64,000 nt of DNA, from the NCBI GenBank assembly GCA_002335495.1, contig DDBW01000020.1:11753-75752 (forward strand). The letters run 5' to 3'. The notes beneath the pieces are model-generated. The model worked only from the letters and a program-made list of their open reading frames with translations, searched no databases and was not told the origin of the DNA. Both the position numbers and the translations under genes were made by a program. Below, piece after piece: positions 18,638-27,544 of the stretch (position 1 is its first letter; every line of letters starts with the position of its first letter). Source of the stretch: Candidatus Dojkabacteria bacterium UBA2022. Its GTDB lineage: Bacteria > Patescibacteriota > Dojkabacteria > SC72.

Positions 18638-19810
18638 ATGGCTAACGAGTTCATTAGGACAAAGCCTCACATGAACATTGGTACCCTTGGTCACGTGGAC
18701 CACGGTAAGACCACTTTTGTTCGAGGTATTCTTAGAGCTTTTGCATCTGACGATGTAAAGGAGAAAATGATTGATAAGTTGGATAAAGATCCAAACTCAA
18801 GAGCAAAGAGTATTACAATTGCTGTTGCTCACGTAGAGTTTGAAACCGAAAGTAGACACTATGCATTGGTAGATTGCCCAGGTCACAGAGACTATATCAA
18901 GAACATGATTACTGGTGCGGCACAGATGGACGGTGCAATCTTGGTTGTATCTTCTACTGACGGTGCTATGCCTCAGACCAAGGAGCACTTGCTTCTTGCT
19001 AAGCAGGTTGGAGTTCCAAAGATTGTTGTTTTCATCAATACTTTCGGTGCTGCTGACGAGGAAATTCTCGAGCTTATTAAGTCTGATATTCAAGATCTTC
19101 TTAAGAAGTATGGATATGATGAGAATGCTCCTATTATTGTAGGTGATGCTCTTAAAGCTCAAGAAGGTGACGAAGCCGGACTTGCAGCTGCTAGAGAAGT
19201 AATGAAGGCAGTTGATGAGTATATTCCTGTTCCAGAGAGATCAGTTGATCAGCCATTCTTGATGCCTGTTGAGGATGTATTCTCAATTGAAGGTAGAGGA
19301 ACAGTTGTAACTGGTAGAGTTGAGAGAGGAAAGCTTTCAGTTGGATCTGAAGTTGAAATCCTCGGAATGGGTAGAGATGCTCAGAAGACTGCTGTTACTG
19401 GAGTTGAAATGTTCAACAAGTCAATGCAGGAAGCTCTTGCAGGTGATAATGTTGGTCTTTTGCTCAGAGGTTTGAAGAGAGAAGATGTTGAAAGAGGTCA
19501 GGTAGTTGTTGCTCCTGGATCTGTTAAGACTCATACTGAATTCAAGGCAGAGGTTTATGTTCTTACCAAAGAGGAAGGTGGAAGACATACTCCATTTGTA
19601 TCTGGATATAAGCCACAGTTCTATATCAGAACTGCTGATGTAACTGGTGAAGTTACCTTGGATAACGTAGAAATGGTGTCTCCTGGAGACAATACTCAGT
19701 TTAACGTTAAACTTATGGCTCCTGTTTCTATTGAAGTTGGGGTAAGGTTTGCTATCCGAGAGGGTGGTCAGACTGTAGGTCAGGGAATTGTTACTGAGAT
19801 TATTAAGTAA
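18638..19810 (+). CDS. tuf: elongation factor Tu with non-canonical NKxD motif
   Basis: A 390-residue EF-Tu, which delivers aminoacyl-tRNA to the ribosome. G1 GHVDHGKT (18-25), switch I SITI and G3 DCPGH (79-83) are present. Domains 2 and 3 are typical ([13 protein letters not shown], ending [14 protein letters not shown]). The G4 region is VVFI-N134-T-F-G137 where E. coli has NKCD, and one residue is missing in the loop after it. G5 reads G169-D170-A-L-K where E. coli has GSALK. DCPGHRD also carries Arg where Ala is usual. No second tuf copy lies in this window. It is transcribed with its own promoter upstream of rpsJ. Confidence 0.97.
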   Translation: MANEFIRTKPHMNIGTLGHVDHGKTTFVRGILRAFASDDVKEKMIDKLDKDPNSRAKSITIAVAHVEFETESRHYALVDCPGHRDYIKNMITGAAQMDGAILVVSSTDGAMPQTKEHLLLAKQVGVPKIVVFINTFGAADEEILELIKSDIQDLLKKYGYDENAPIIVGDALKAQEGDEAGLAAAREVMKAVDEYIPVPERSVDQPFLMPVEDVFSIEGRGTVVTGRVERGKLSVGSEVEILGMGRDAQKTAVTGVEMFNKSMQEALAGDNVGLLLRGLKREDVERGQVVVAPGSVKTHTEFKAEVYVLTKEEGGRHTPFVSGYKPQFYIRTADVTGEVTLDNVEMVSPGDNTQFNVKLMAPVSIEVGVRFAIREGGQTVGQGIVTEIIK

Positions 19811-19819
19811 GAATTGAAG

Positions 19820-19847
19820 TTAGGGAGAGGCACTCGCCTCTCCCTAA
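19820..19847 (+). terminator. hairpin between tuf and rpsJ
   Basis: A 12-bp stem TTAGGGAGAGGC / GCCTCTCCCTAA with a 4-base loop follows tuf by ten bases. The downstream run is TTATAG and not poly-T, so it may be a weak terminator, an attenuator or a processing and stability hairpin that separates tuf from the ribosomal operon. Confidence 0.65.
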
Positions 19848-19881
19848 TTATAGATAATTTAAATTAGCTCTTTATAAGATA

Positions 19882-20193
19882 ATGGCAAGTGCAGCTGCAA
19901 AAATACGGGTAAAGTTAAGAGGGTATGACTCCATAGTTTTGGATAAATCCTCTCGCAGCATTATCGAAACCGCGATTAGTACTGGTGCAAAAGTTGCCGG
20001 TCCTATTCCTCTACCAACAAAAAGTAGAAAAGTTGCGGTAAATCGTTCGACATTCATTTACAAAAGCTCTGTAGAGCATTTCGAGATTAAAACGCATAAA
20101 AGAATCATTGATATAATTGAGCCTACTCCAAAGACAATAGATGCTTTACAGCATCTACAAATGCCTGCTGGAGTTGACATTGAGATACAATAA
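19882..20193 (+). CDS. rpsJ: 30S ribosomal protein S10
   Basis: A 103-residue S10, first gene of the S10-spc-alpha super-operon. The long beta hairpin and the C-terminal [20 protein letters not shown] are typical. S10 sits in the 30S head and also serves as NusE in antitermination. The ATG is preceded by an A/T-rich stretch without a Shine-Dalgarno. rplC begins three bases after the stop. Confidence 0.97.
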   Translation: MASAAAKIRVKLRGYDSIVLDKSSRSIIETAISTGAKVAGPIPLPTKSRKVAVNRSTFIYKSSVEHFEIKTHKRIIDIIEPTPKTIDALQHLQMPAGVDIEIQ

Positions 20194-20195
20194 AT

Positions 20196-20777
20196 ATGAA
20201 AGCAATTATTGGAATAAAAAAAGGAATGACAAGAGTATTCAAGGGAGAGAAATCTGTTCCTGTTACTGTTGTCGATGTTTCAGGGTGTGTTGTTTCTTTG
20301 AAAGATAGTAATGGTGTTGAACTTGCCGTTGGAAAGAAAGTTAAAAGTAATAAAGCTCTTACTGGTAAGTATAAGACAATTGGTTTTGTTCCTATGTATA
20401 GAGAATACTTTCATGGATTGACCCAGGAAGCTGAAGTAGGAACAGAAGTAAAACCAGAAGTATTTACTCAGGGAGAAAAAGTTACTATTACAGGGATTAC
20501 AAAGGGTAAAGGATTTGCAGGTGTTGTTAAGAGATATGGATTTGCTGGTGGACCTAGAACTCACGGTCAGTCCGACCGACAGAGAGCTCCAGGATCAATT
20601 GGTGCAGGTACTACACCAGGTAGAGTTTTGAAAGGTAAGAGAATGGCAGGACATTTAGGAACAAAGACTGTTACCTTGAATGATAGAGAAGTTGTTGATA
20701 TTATTGACTCCTACATTTTGCTTTCTGGACCTGTTCCAGGAAACAATGGAGATAAGGTTGTAATTTATACTAAATAA
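20196..20777 (+). CDS. rplC: 50S ribosomal protein L3
   Basis: A 193-residue L3, slightly shorter than the usual 205-210. The signature region RTHGQSDRQRAPGSIG...PGRVLKGKRMAGHLG is present; its loop reaches the peptidyl-transferase centre. L3 is an early 50S assembly protein. Gaps to rpsJ and rplD are two bases, so translation is probably coupled. Confidence 0.96.
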   Translation: MKAIIGIKKGMTRVFKGEKSVPVTVVDVSGCVVSLKDSNGVELAVGKKVKSNKALTGKYKTIGFVPMYREYFHGLTQEAEVGTEVKPEVFTQGEKVTITGITKGKGFAGVVKRYGFAGGPRTHGQSDRQRAPGSIGAGTTPGRVLKGKRMAGHLGTKTVTLNDREVVDIIDSYILLSGPVPGNNGDKVVIYTK

Positions 20778-20779
20778 GC

Positions 20780-21424
20780 ATGGCTACTGAAAAAATAAAA
20801 AAGACAACTGAAAAGAAAGTTGCAAAGAGTACAAAGGTTGAAGCTCCAAAGGGTATGGATTTAAATCCAGCTATCTGGGATGTAAAACTTAACCCTGACT
20901 TAGTTGCTCAGGTTTTGTATGTTCAGCAATCAAATGCAAGGCAGGGTAATGCTCATGCTAAGAGTAGAGCTGATGTCTCTGGTGGTGGAAGAAAACCATG
21001 GAGGCAGAAAGGAACTGGTAGAGCAAGGCACGGATCTATCCGATCTCCATTGTGGAGAAAGGGTGGTGTTACCTTCGTTCCAAATAATAGAAATTGGTCA
21101 AAGAAGGTTAATAAGCAGATGGTTAAGAAAGCTATTTGCATGCTTCTTTCTGAAAGATTGAAATCTGGAAATCTTGAGTTTGTTAATGTCGAAACTAAAG
21201 GTACTAAGGAATTGAGAACAACATTGACCAATCAATTTGGAAAAGTTAGAGGTCTGGTTATTTCTAACAATACTGATGTAAAAATGTCATTATCAAACGT
21301 ACAGAAAGTTGATTTTGCTGTTCCATCTGTATTCTCAGTCAGTAACCTTATAAAAGCAAAGAAAATTATCGTTGATAATGCAGTAGTTAATATAATTGAA
21401 GAGAGGCTTAGCAATGGAAAGTAA
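20780..21424 (+). CDS. rplD: 50S ribosomal protein L4
   Basis: A 214-residue L4 with a Lys-rich N-terminal extension of about 25 residues ahead of the conserved fold. The loop GGGRKPWRQKGTGRARHGSIRSP, split here by position at about residues 70-92, lines the exit tunnel. In many bacteria L4 represses its own operon; nothing in the leader here shows this. It overlaps rplW by 11 bases. Confidence 0.96.
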   Translation: MATEKIKKTTEKKVAKSTKVEAPKGMDLNPAIWDVKLNPDLVAQVLYVQQSNARQGNAHAKSRADVSGGGRKPWRQKGTGRARHGSIRSPLWRKGGVTFVPNNRNWSKKVNKQMVKKAICMLLSERLKSGNLEFVNVETKGTKELRTTLTNQFGKVRGLVISNNTDVKMSLSNVQKVDFAVPSVFSVSNLIKAKKIIVDNAVVNIIEERLSNGK

Positions 21425-21704
21425 TATCCTTCTACAACCAGTTGTTTCAGAAAAGAGCTATATTTTAGCTAATGCAGCTAATAAATATACTTTCTTTGTT
21501 GATGCCAAAGCTACTAAAGTTGATGTAAAGAACGCTGTAAGTAAAAAGTATAAAGTTACAGTAACTGATGTAAACATTGTTACAGTACCTGGAAAGTTGA
21601 AAACCGATTGGGTTCGAAGATTGCAGTTTAGAAAGAGCGATATGAAAAAGGCAATTGTTCAACTTAAAAAGGGAGATAAGATAGAAGAATTTTTAAACGT
21701 ATAA
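21414..21704 (+). CDS. rplW: 50S ribosomal protein L23
   Basis: A 96-residue L23 started at ATG 21414, which overlaps the end of rplD; an upstream in-frame TTG at 21396 is less likely. GAGAGG seven bases before the ATG could act as a partial Shine-Dalgarno. The pattern LLQPVVSEKSY and the C-terminal RKSDMKKAIVQLKKGD are typical. L23 lies at the tunnel exit and docks trigger factor and SRP. Confidence 0.95.
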   Translation: MESNILLQPVVSEKSYILANAANKYTFFVDAKATKVDVKNAVSKKYKVTVTDVNIVTVPGKLKTDWVRRLQFRKSDMKKAIVQLKKGDKIEEFLNV

Positions 21705-21707
21705 ACC

Positions 21708-22556
21708 ATGGGAGTAAAAAGCTTTAAACCAAAAACTGCATCATTGAGAGGAACCAAATTAGCTGACAGATCAATGTTAGTTAAGGACGGCGGTCCAAAG
21801 TCTTTAACTCTTCCAAAGAAGAAGAGATCAGGAAGAAACTCTCAGGGAAAGATTACTATCCGACATCAGGGAGGTGGATTCAAGAGAAGAATAAGAATTG
21901 TTGATTTTAAAAGAGAGAAGTATGGAGTACCTGCTAAAGTTGAAGGTCTATACTTTGACCCTAATAGATCCGCTCATCTTGCTCTTTTGCAGTATGCAGA
22001 CGGAGAAAAAAGATATATAATTGCGCCTAGAGGTTTGAAGGTTGGTGATAGCGTTGTTTCAGGTGAGAAAGAAGATATCCTAGTCGGAAATGCAATGAAG
22101 ATTAAGAATATTCCTTCTGGTACAATGGTTAACTCCGTTGAGATTGAGCCTGGAAAGGGAGCTGTTTTTGGAAGGTCCGCAGGTAACGCAGTCACAGTTC
22201 AAGGAGTTGATCCATCAGGAAGATATGTTCAAATTAGTCTTCCATCTGGTGAAATCAGACTTGTACACGGTGACTGTATGGCAACTATCGGTGAGGTAGG
22301 TAACGAAGAGAATCTTAACGTCAAGCTTGGAAAAGCTGGACGAAGTAGAAATCTTGGAATTCGACCAACTGTTAGAGGTATGGTTATGCATCCTGCTCAG
22401 CACCCACACGGTGGTGGTGAAGGTAAAGGTACTATTGGTAAGGCCAAGGATAAATGGGGTAGAAGAATTGGAACTAGAACTAGAAATAGTAAGAGAACTG
22501 ATAAGTTCATTATTAAGAGAAGAAGACCGGCTACAAGGCCGTTTGCTAAGAAATAA
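21708..22556 (+). CDS. rplB: 50S ribosomal protein L2
   Basis: A 282-residue L2 of normal length with the RNA-binding OB and SH3-like domains and the C-terminal MHPAQHPHGGGEG, whose histidine region sits next to the peptidyl-transferase centre. L2 is needed for subunit association. It starts three bases after rplW without a Shine-Dalgarno. Confidence 0.97.
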   Translation: MGVKSFKPKTASLRGTKLADRSMLVKDGGPKSLTLPKKKRSGRNSQGKITIRHQGGGFKRRIRIVDFKREKYGVPAKVEGLYFDPNRSAHLALLQYADGEKRYIIAPRGLKVGDSVVSGEKEDILVGNAMKIKNIPSGTMVNSVEIEPGKGAVFGRSAGNAVTVQGVDPSGRYVQISLPSGEIRLVHGDCMATIGEVGNEENLNVKLGKAGRSRNLGIRPTVRGMVMHPAQHPHGGGEGKGTIGKAKDKWGRRIGTRTRNSKRTDKFIIKRRRPATRPFAKK

Positions 22557-22572
22557 TTTATTGTAAACAGAT

Positions 22573-22878
22573 ATGTCAAGATCACTTAAAAAAGGACCAT
22601 ATGTAGATGAGAAATTGATGAAGAAGGTTGCTAAGGCAATTGAGACCGGTTCTCGATCTCCAATTAAAACCTGGGCAAGAGCTTCTACAATTACCCCTGA
22701 GATGGTAGGTCTTACATTTGCTGTGCACAATGGAAAGAAACATGAAAACGTTTTGGTACAGGAATCAATGGTTGGACATAAACTAGGTGAATTCGTGCTG
22801 ACAAGAACCTTCAGAGGTCATGCTAAGAAAGGTAAGCTCTCTAAGGTATATGGAAGCAGTGGAAGATTTGAAGAGTAA
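22573..22878 (+). CDS. rpsS: 30S ribosomal protein S19
   Basis: A 101-residue S19 opening with [15 protein letters not shown] and ending with [19 protein letters not shown], both hallmark sequences. It binds S13 in the 30S head near the A-site finger. It occupies the normal position between rplB and rplV. Confidence 0.97.
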   Translation: MSRSLKKGPYVDEKLMKKVAKAIETGSRSPIKTWARASTITPEMVGLTFAVHNGKKHENVLVQESMVGHKLGEFVLTRTFRGHAKKGKLSKVYGSSGRFEE

Positions 22879-22894
22879 TTTTTAAGAGACCAAT

Positions 22895-23236
22895 ATGGAA
22901 CAGAAAGTAATTAGATCACAATCAAAGAATGTTCAGGTCAGCCCTCAGAAGATGAGATTGGTTGCCGACGTTGTAAGAGGATTGAACGTTGAGAAAGCTC
23001 TGGATGTATTGAAGTTTATGAATAAGAAAGGTGCTGCATTCCTTCGAAAAGTAGTTGCAACTGCAGCTGCTAACGCTAAGGATCTTCATGGAGTTGATGC
23101 AGGTAATCTTGAGATTTCCAAACTCACAATTGATGAGGGAGTGAAGTACAGAAGACCTAAATTTGCTTCAAGAGGAAGAGTATCGATGCTACATAAGAGG
23201 AGATCTAATATTAATTTAGAAGTTAAAGTTAAGTAA
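22895..23236 (+). CDS. rplV: 50S ribosomal protein L22
   Basis: A 113-residue L22: conserved core AVRGLNVEKALDVLKF-type helix and the long hairpin with RPKFASRGRVSMLHKRRSNI at the tip of which the exit tunnel is lined. Macrolide-resistance changes in other bacteria map to this hairpin; none can be called here. Its stop overlaps the rpsC start by one base. Confidence 0.96.
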   Translation: MEQKVIRSQSKNVQVSPQKMRLVADVVRGLNVEKALDVLKFMNKKGAAFLRKVVATAAANAKDLHGVDAGNLEISKLTIDEGVKYRRPKFASRGRVSMLHKRRSNINLEVKVK

Positions 23237-23883
23237 TGGGAAATAAGATTGTACCTACATCAGTAAGATTGGGTGTAAATAAAACTTGGGGTGCAGTTTG
23301 GTTTGCAAAGAAGAAAGACTTCGGAAAGGTTTTGATGTCTGATATTCTTGTAAAAAAAGAACTTAAAAAAGTACTAAACCCAGCTGGCTTAGACAGTATT
23401 AATATATATAGAACTCCAGGTAATATTGAAATTGAGGTCCATGTCGCTAGACCAGGAGTCGCTATCGGAAGAGGTGGATCTGGAATTGATGATTTACAAA
23501 AGCACTTGAAAAAACTTACCAAATCAAATGTTGAAATTAAGATTAAAGAGGTTAAGAAGCCTGATATGTCTGCGAGAATAATTGCAAGGACGATTGCAGA
23601 TGGAATTGAGAGAAGGCAGCCTTCAAAGTTGTTAATTGCAGCTGCAAAGGAGAAAGCTATGTTGGCAGGAGCTAAGGGTATTAAAATCCTCGTTTCTGGT
23701 CGTATTAACAATGCTTCTCAAGCTCGATCCCAGAAAGATGTAGATGGCCCAGTACCAACCCAGACATTGAAAGCAAATATTGACTATGCAGAAGAAACCG
23801 CCGCATCAGCAGATGCAGGTTTGTATGGTGTAAAAGTGTGGGTATACAAAGGAAAGGATAATTTAGATGAGAAGAATGCTTAA
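23236..23883 (+). CDS. rpsC: 30S ribosomal protein S3
   Basis: A 215-residue S3 with N-terminal GNKIVPTSVRLG and a type II KH domain (VAIGRGGSGIDDLQKHL). The C-terminal domain ends with VKVWVYKG. S3 forms part of the mRNA entry channel. It overlaps rplV by one base (TAATG). Confidence 0.96.
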   Translation: MGNKIVPTSVRLGVNKTWGAVWFAKKKDFGKVLMSDILVKKELKKVLNPAGLDSINIYRTPGNIEIEVHVARPGVAIGRGGSGIDDLQKHLKKLTKSNVEIKIKEVKKPDMSARIIARTIADGIERRQPSKLLIAAAKEKAMLAGAKGIKILVSGRINNASQARSQKDVDGPVPTQTLKANIDYAEETAASADAGLYGVKVWVYKGKDNLDEKNA

Positions 23884-23888
23884 ATATT

Positions 23889-24299
23889 ATGATGCAACCT
23901 AAGCAAAGAAAATACAGGAAAGACTTTAGAGGAAAGATGGGTGGTATTGCCACTTCAAACAACGATTTGGCATTTGGTGAGTATGGTTTGAAATCTGTTG
24001 ATAGAGGTTGGGTACATGCAAGAGAGATTGAAGCCGCAAGAAGAGCTATTACCGGTCATATTAAAAGAAAAGGAAAGGTTTGGATAAAGATTTTCCCACA
24101 CAAACCATTTACTAAAAAGCCAAATAATACAAAGATGCTTGGTGGTAAGGGTGATATTGAGGGATATGTATCAGTAGTCGTACCAGGAACAATGTTGTTT
24201 GAATTAAGTGGTGTTGATGAGACTACAGCAAGAGAAGCTTTGAGATTAGCTGCACACAAGCTATCAGTACTAACTAAATTTGTTGTTAGCAGAAAGTAA
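23889..24299 (+). CDS. rplP: 50S ribosomal protein L16
   Basis: A 136-residue L16. The N-terminus MMQPKQRKYRKDFRGKM and the helix REIEAARRAITGHIKRKGK are typical. The loop near the peptidyl-transferase centre, usually RMGKGKG, reads KMLGGKGDIEGYV, so the arginine hydroxylated in E. coli is not there. Two adjacent ATG codons (23889, 23892) could both serve. Confidence 0.95.
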   Translation: MMQPKQRKYRKDFRGKMGGIATSNNDLAFGEYGLKSVDRGWVHAREIEAARRAITGHIKRKGKVWIKIFPHKPFTKKPNNTKMLGGKGDIEGYVSVVVPGTMLFELSGVDETTAREALRLAAHKLSVLTKFVVSRK

Positions 24300-24490
24300 T
24301 GAGAGCAGATGATATTAGGAAAATGACAGTAGAGGAGATTAAGAAGGAAATTACCAGAGCTTACATGGAATTAAAGAATACTACTGAAGCTATAAAGACC
24401 GGAAAAGAGAAAAATGTAAATAAGAGCTTGAATATGAGAAGAAATATTGCTAGAATGCTCACTGTTTTACAACAGAAAACCAATAATTAA
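24299..24490 (+). CDS. rpmC: 50S ribosomal protein L29
   Basis: A 63-residue two-helix protein, MRADDIRKMTVEEIKKEI ... NMRRNIARMLTVLQQK, the normal L29 layout. It lies at the tunnel exit beside L23. The start overlaps the last base of the rplP stop. Confidence 0.94.
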   Translation: MRADDIRKMTVEEIKKEITRAYMELKNTTEAIKTGKEKNVNKSLNMRRNIARMLTVLQQKTNN

Positions 24491-24506
24491 TTAATTGAAC
24501 TTTTTA

Positions 24507-24770
24507 ATGGCTACTAAGAAAACAACAAAACCAGAAGTTAAGAGCTCAAACAGAAGAGTTATTGAGGCTAAAGTTGTAAGTAACAAAATGGAGAAAACCG
24601 TTAAGGTTGTGGTGGAAACAAAGACCATGCATCCTGTTTATAAGAAAGTTATGAACAAGAGAAAGGTATACTTTGCTCACACCGAAAAGCCTTTGAATGA
24701 AGGTGATATGGTTAAGATTAAAGAATCAAGACCATATTCTAAAAATGTAAAATGGGTAGTTGTTGAATAA
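24507..24770 (+). CDS. rpsQ: 30S ribosomal protein S17
   Basis: An 87-residue OB-fold S17. ATG 24507 (MATKKTTK) is preferred to the in-frame TTG at 24495. The conserved [12 protein letters not shown] and [15 protein letters not shown] are present. The N-terminal Lys/Thr-rich tail is longer than usual. The stop overlaps the rplN ATG. Confidence 0.95.
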   Translation: MATKKTTKPEVKSSNRRVIEAKVVSNKMEKTVKVVVETKTMHPVYKKVMNKRKVYFAHTEKPLNEGDMVKIKESRPYSKNVKWVVVE

Positions 24771-25138
24771 TGGTTCAGTTAAACAGTTTATTAAAAGTTG
24801 CAGATAATAGTGGAGCCAGAATGGTTAAGCTTATTGGAGTTCCAGGTTTCTCTAAGAGAAAGTGGGCAAGAATAGGTGATGTCATAACTGTTTCTGCTGT
24901 TGATACAGTCCCTAACTCTGATATTGAGGAGCATGCTGTATTAAAGGCAGTTGTAGTTAGAACAACCAAAGAGGTTAGAAGAAAAGATGGGTCTTACATT
25001 CGATTTGGAGATAATGCAGTTGTTATAATTGACTCCAAGAAAGCTCCTAAGGGAACTAGAATGTTTGGACCAATTGCAAGAGAGTTAAAAGAAAAAGGTT
25101 TTGATAAAATAATTTCTTTAGCACCAGAAGTACTATAA
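24770..25138 (+). CDS. rplN: 50S ribosomal protein L14
   Basis: A 122-residue L14 of standard length with [15 protein letters not shown] at the N-terminus and [26 protein letters not shown] in two segments at the C-terminus. L14 forms an intersubunit bridge. It overlaps neighbours by one base on each side. Confidence 0.97.
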   Translation: MVQLNSLLKVADNSGARMVKLIGVPGFSKRKWARIGDVITVSAVDTVPNSDIEEHAVLKAVVVRTTKEVRRKDGSYIRFGDNAVVIIDSKKAPKGTRMFGPIARELKEKGFDKIISLAPEVL

Positions 25139-25512
25139 TGAAAATCAGAAAGTCAGATACAGTTAAAATACTATACGGAAAAGATTCTGGAAAAACCGGT
25201 AAGGTTGTTTTAGTTGATCCTAAGAATAGTAAATTGGTAGTTGAAGGAGTCAACGTTTTTAAGAAGCATGTTAAAGGTGATGGTCAGACTAGAAAGTCAG
25301 AAATTGTTAATGTTATGAGGCCAGTTGCATCTTCTAAGGTAGCTCTTGTATGTCCACACTGTGGAAAACCAACTAGAGTAGTAATGACAAAAGAAGGTAA
25401 TAACTTCGTGAGAACATGCAAGAAGTGCGGTAAAGGATTGGATGTTAAGGTTGCTAAAGTCGAAGAGAAAAAGGAAGAGACTAAATCTAAGAAAGTAAGT
25501 AAAAAGAAATAA
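25138..25512 (+). CDS. rplX: 50S ribosomal protein L24 with zinc-ribbon segment
   Basis: A 124-residue L24. The KOW motif is at the N-terminus (VKILYGKDSGKTGKVVLV). The second half has CPHCGKP...CKKCGKG, a four-cysteine zinc ribbon of the kind seen in many bacterial L24 proteins, and a Lys/Glu-rich tail. L24 is an assembly initiator near the exit tunnel. Confidence 0.95.
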   Translation: MKIRKSDTVKILYGKDSGKTGKVVLVDPKNSKLVVEGVNVFKKHVKGDGQTRKSEIVNVMRPVASSKVALVCPHCGKPTRVVMTKEGNNFVRTCKKCGKGLDVKVAKVEEKKEETKSKKVSKKK

Positions 25513-25514
25513 TT

Positions 25515-26069
25515 ATGACAAGATTACAGGATTTATACAATAAAACATATAGAAACGAGCTCATGAAAGAGTTAGGTCTTGATAATGTTATGGCAGTGCC
25601 TACCATTACTAAGATTGTTATTAACTCTGGTGTTGGTGAGGCAGTAAACAATAGCAATGCTATTGAAGAGATGGCTGAAATTCTCGAAAGGATTTCAGGT
25701 CAGAAACCTGTTATTAACAAAGCTAAGAAAGCTATCTCTGCATTCAAAATTAGAGAAGGGTTGGAAATTGGTGTTTCTGTTACCCTTCGTGGTGCAAAAA
25801 TGTGGCAGTTTTTTGATAAACTTGTTAACGTTGTATTCCCAAGAACCAAGGATTTCAGAGGTGTAAATCCAAACGCTTTTGATGGAGCTGGTAACTACTC
25901 AATTGGTATTACTGAGCATACTGTATTCCCTGAGATTGATCCTAATAAAGTTCAGAAAATTAGACCTTTACAATTAACAATTGTTACAAATACTAGAAGT
26001 AATGAATATGCGAGAGCATTATTAAATAAATTTGGTTTCCCATTTAAGAAGGATGGCAACAAGAGCTAA
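25515..26069 (+). CDS. rplE: 50S ribosomal protein L5
   Basis: A 184-residue L5, which binds 5S rRNA and contacts the P-site tRNA. The signatures [26 protein letters not shown] and [16 protein letters not shown] are visible. Its last 17 bases overlap the start of rpsN. Confidence 0.97.
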   Translation: MTRLQDLYNKTYRNELMKELGLDNVMAVPTITKIVINSGVGEAVNNSNAIEEMAEILERISGQKPVINKAKKAISAFKIREGLEIGVSVTLRGAKMWQFFDKLVNVVFPRTKDFRGVNPNAFDGAGNYSIGITEHTVFPEIDPNKVQKIRPLQLTIVTNTRSNEYARALLNKFGFPFKKDGNKS

Positions 26070-26247
26070 GGAAGTACAAGAGAAAAAGTTAAAGCAGAAG
26101 GCAAAGTTTTCCGCTAGGGTGTATAATAGATGCCAGAATTGTGGGAGAGCAAGAGCATATTTGAGACATTATGGAGTTTGTAGAATTTGTTTTAGGAAGC
26201 TAGCTAGCCATGGAGAAATTCCAGGCGTAAAGAAAGCTATTTGGTAA
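26053..26247 (+). CDS. rpsN: 30S ribosomal protein S14, zinc-binding type
   Basis: A 64-residue S14 of the short zinc type, started at ATG 26053 inside the end of rplE. The four cysteines are in [10 protein letters not shown]...CRICFRK. It sits in the 30S head. The upstream in-frame ATG at 26032 would add residues that do not belong to the family. Confidence 0.95.
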   Translation: MATRAKEVQEKKLKQKAKFSARVYNRCQNCGRARAYLRHYGVCRICFRKLASHGEIPGVKKAIW

Positions 26248-26263
26248 TTTTATATTTAGAAAA

Positions 26264-26641
26264 ATGAACGATACACTATCAGATCTATTGGCAAGATTAC
26301 AAAACGGAATAATTGCAAAAAGAGATTACGTTACTGTTCCTGTTACCAAAATGGTTAAGGCAGTACTTGATATTTTGAAGAAGGAGGAGATGATTGTTGA
26401 TTATACACAAGAAGATGGTGTTTATACTGTTGAGTTAAAGTATGATAATGGTGAACCTGTTGTTACTAAGTTTGTTAGAGTTAGCAAGCCTGGGTTAAGA
26501 AAGTATGTTTCTTCATACGAACTTAAGCCTGTTATGAACGGAAGAGGTATTAGTATTGTAAGTACCTCAAAGGGATTAATGTCAGGTGCTCTTGCTAAAT
26601 CCAAGAAGCTTGGTGGTGAATTAATATGTGAAGTCTGGTAA
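26264..26641 (+). CDS. rpsH: 30S ribosomal protein S8
   Basis: A 125-residue S8 with DLLARLQNGI at the N-terminus and the C-terminal GRGISIVSTSKGLMSG...GGELICEVW, both diagnostic. S8 binds helix 21 of 16S rRNA and is the translational repressor of the spc operon in E. coli; no target mimic was recognised here. Confidence 0.96.
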   Translation: MNDTLSDLLARLQNGIIAKRDYVTVPVTKMVKAVLDILKKEEMIVDYTQEDGVYTVELKYDNGEPVVTKFVRVSKPGLRKYVSSYELKPVMNGRGISIVSTSKGLMSGALAKSKKLGGELICEVW

Positions 26642-26645
26642 TAGA

Positions 26646-27191
26646 ATGTCTAAAGTAGGATACAATCCAATTACAATTACAGAAGGAGTAACTGTTACCG
26701 TTGACGGAAAGAAGGTTACAGCTAAAGGTCCAAAAGGAGAACTTTCAGTAACCGTTCCTTATATGATTGATGTTGAAGTTAAAGATAATCAGATTCTCTT
26801 AACTAGAAAGAACGAAGAAAAACTTACAAAGTCTCTTCATGGAACAAACCGAGCTCTTGTTGCAAATATTGTAAAAGGAGTAAAGGATGGTTTCTCAAAG
26901 AAACTTGAGGTTATTGGTGTAGGTTATAGAGTTAGAATGGAGGGAACAACTCTTGTTATGAACCTTGGTTGGAATCACCCTGTGAAGGTTGCTTCCCCAG
27001 AGGGAATTACAATTGAAGCTCCAGACGAGAATACCATTATAGTTAGCGGAGCTGATAAGCAGAGGGTGGGTGAGGTAGCAGCGAGTATAAAAGAAATTAG
27101 AAAACCAGAACCATATAAAGGAAAAGGTATTAGGTACGAGGGAGAGTATGTTAAAAGAAAGAGTGCTAAAGCAGGAGTATCTTCTAAATAG
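26646..27191 (+). CDS. rplF: 50S ribosomal protein L6
   Basis: A 181-residue L6 begun at ATG 26646 (an in-frame GTG at 26628 lies inside rpsH). Two repeated domains are visible, with SKVGYNPITI at the start and KPEPYKGKGIRYEGEYVKRK at the end. It binds near the factor-binding stalk base, where EF-G and EF-Tu act. Confidence 0.96.
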   Translation: MSKVGYNPITITEGVTVTVDGKKVTAKGPKGELSVTVPYMIDVEVKDNQILLTRKNEEKLTKSLHGTNRALVANIVKGVKDGFSKKLEVIGVGYRVRMEGTTLVMNLGWNHPVKVASPEGITIEAPDENTIIVSGADKQRVGEVAASIKEIRKPEPYKGKGIRYEGEYVKRKSAKAGVSSK

Positions 27192-27204
27192 TTAGACAAT
27201 AAAT

Positions 27205-27534
27205 ATGATAAAGACAAAGAAAGAAAATAGAATAAGAAGAAAAATAAGAGTAAGAAAGAACGTGAGTGGTACTTCTGAGAAGCCAAGAATTTTTGTCTTC
27301 AAGAGCAATAGATACCTTCATGTAGGTGTTTCTGATGATACTACTGGCGTAGTACTAATGGGAGGAAGAGCTAAAAGAACTTCTAAGGAAGTTGAAGGTC
27401 TTGGTTCCAAACTCGCTGGACAGTTAGAGAAAAAGAAACTCTCTACTGCAGTATTTGATAGAAGTGGATATAAGTACCATGGGTTGATTGCGAAGTTTGT
27501 TGAAAGCTTAAGATCAAATGGAATTAAAATATAG
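27205..27534 (+). CDS. rplR: 50S ribosomal protein L18
   Basis: A 109-residue L18 that binds 5S rRNA. The motif GTSEKPRIFVFKSNRYLHV and the C-terminal FDRSGYKYHGLIAKFVESLR are typical. It sits in its normal place between rplF and rpsE. Confidence 0.96.
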   Translation: MIKTKKENRIRRKIRVRKNVSGTSEKPRIFVFKSNRYLHVGVSDDTTGVVLMGGRAKRTSKEVEGLGSKLAGQLEKKKLSTAVFDRSGYKYHGLIAKFVESLRSNGIKI

Positions 27535-27544
27535 TTTTAAATAG

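Noticed and set aside
19820..19847. Riboswitch or L4-type leader control of the S10 operon
   Set aside because: Only a simple hairpin is present in the 71-base tuf-rpsJ gap; there is no room for a known leader structure.
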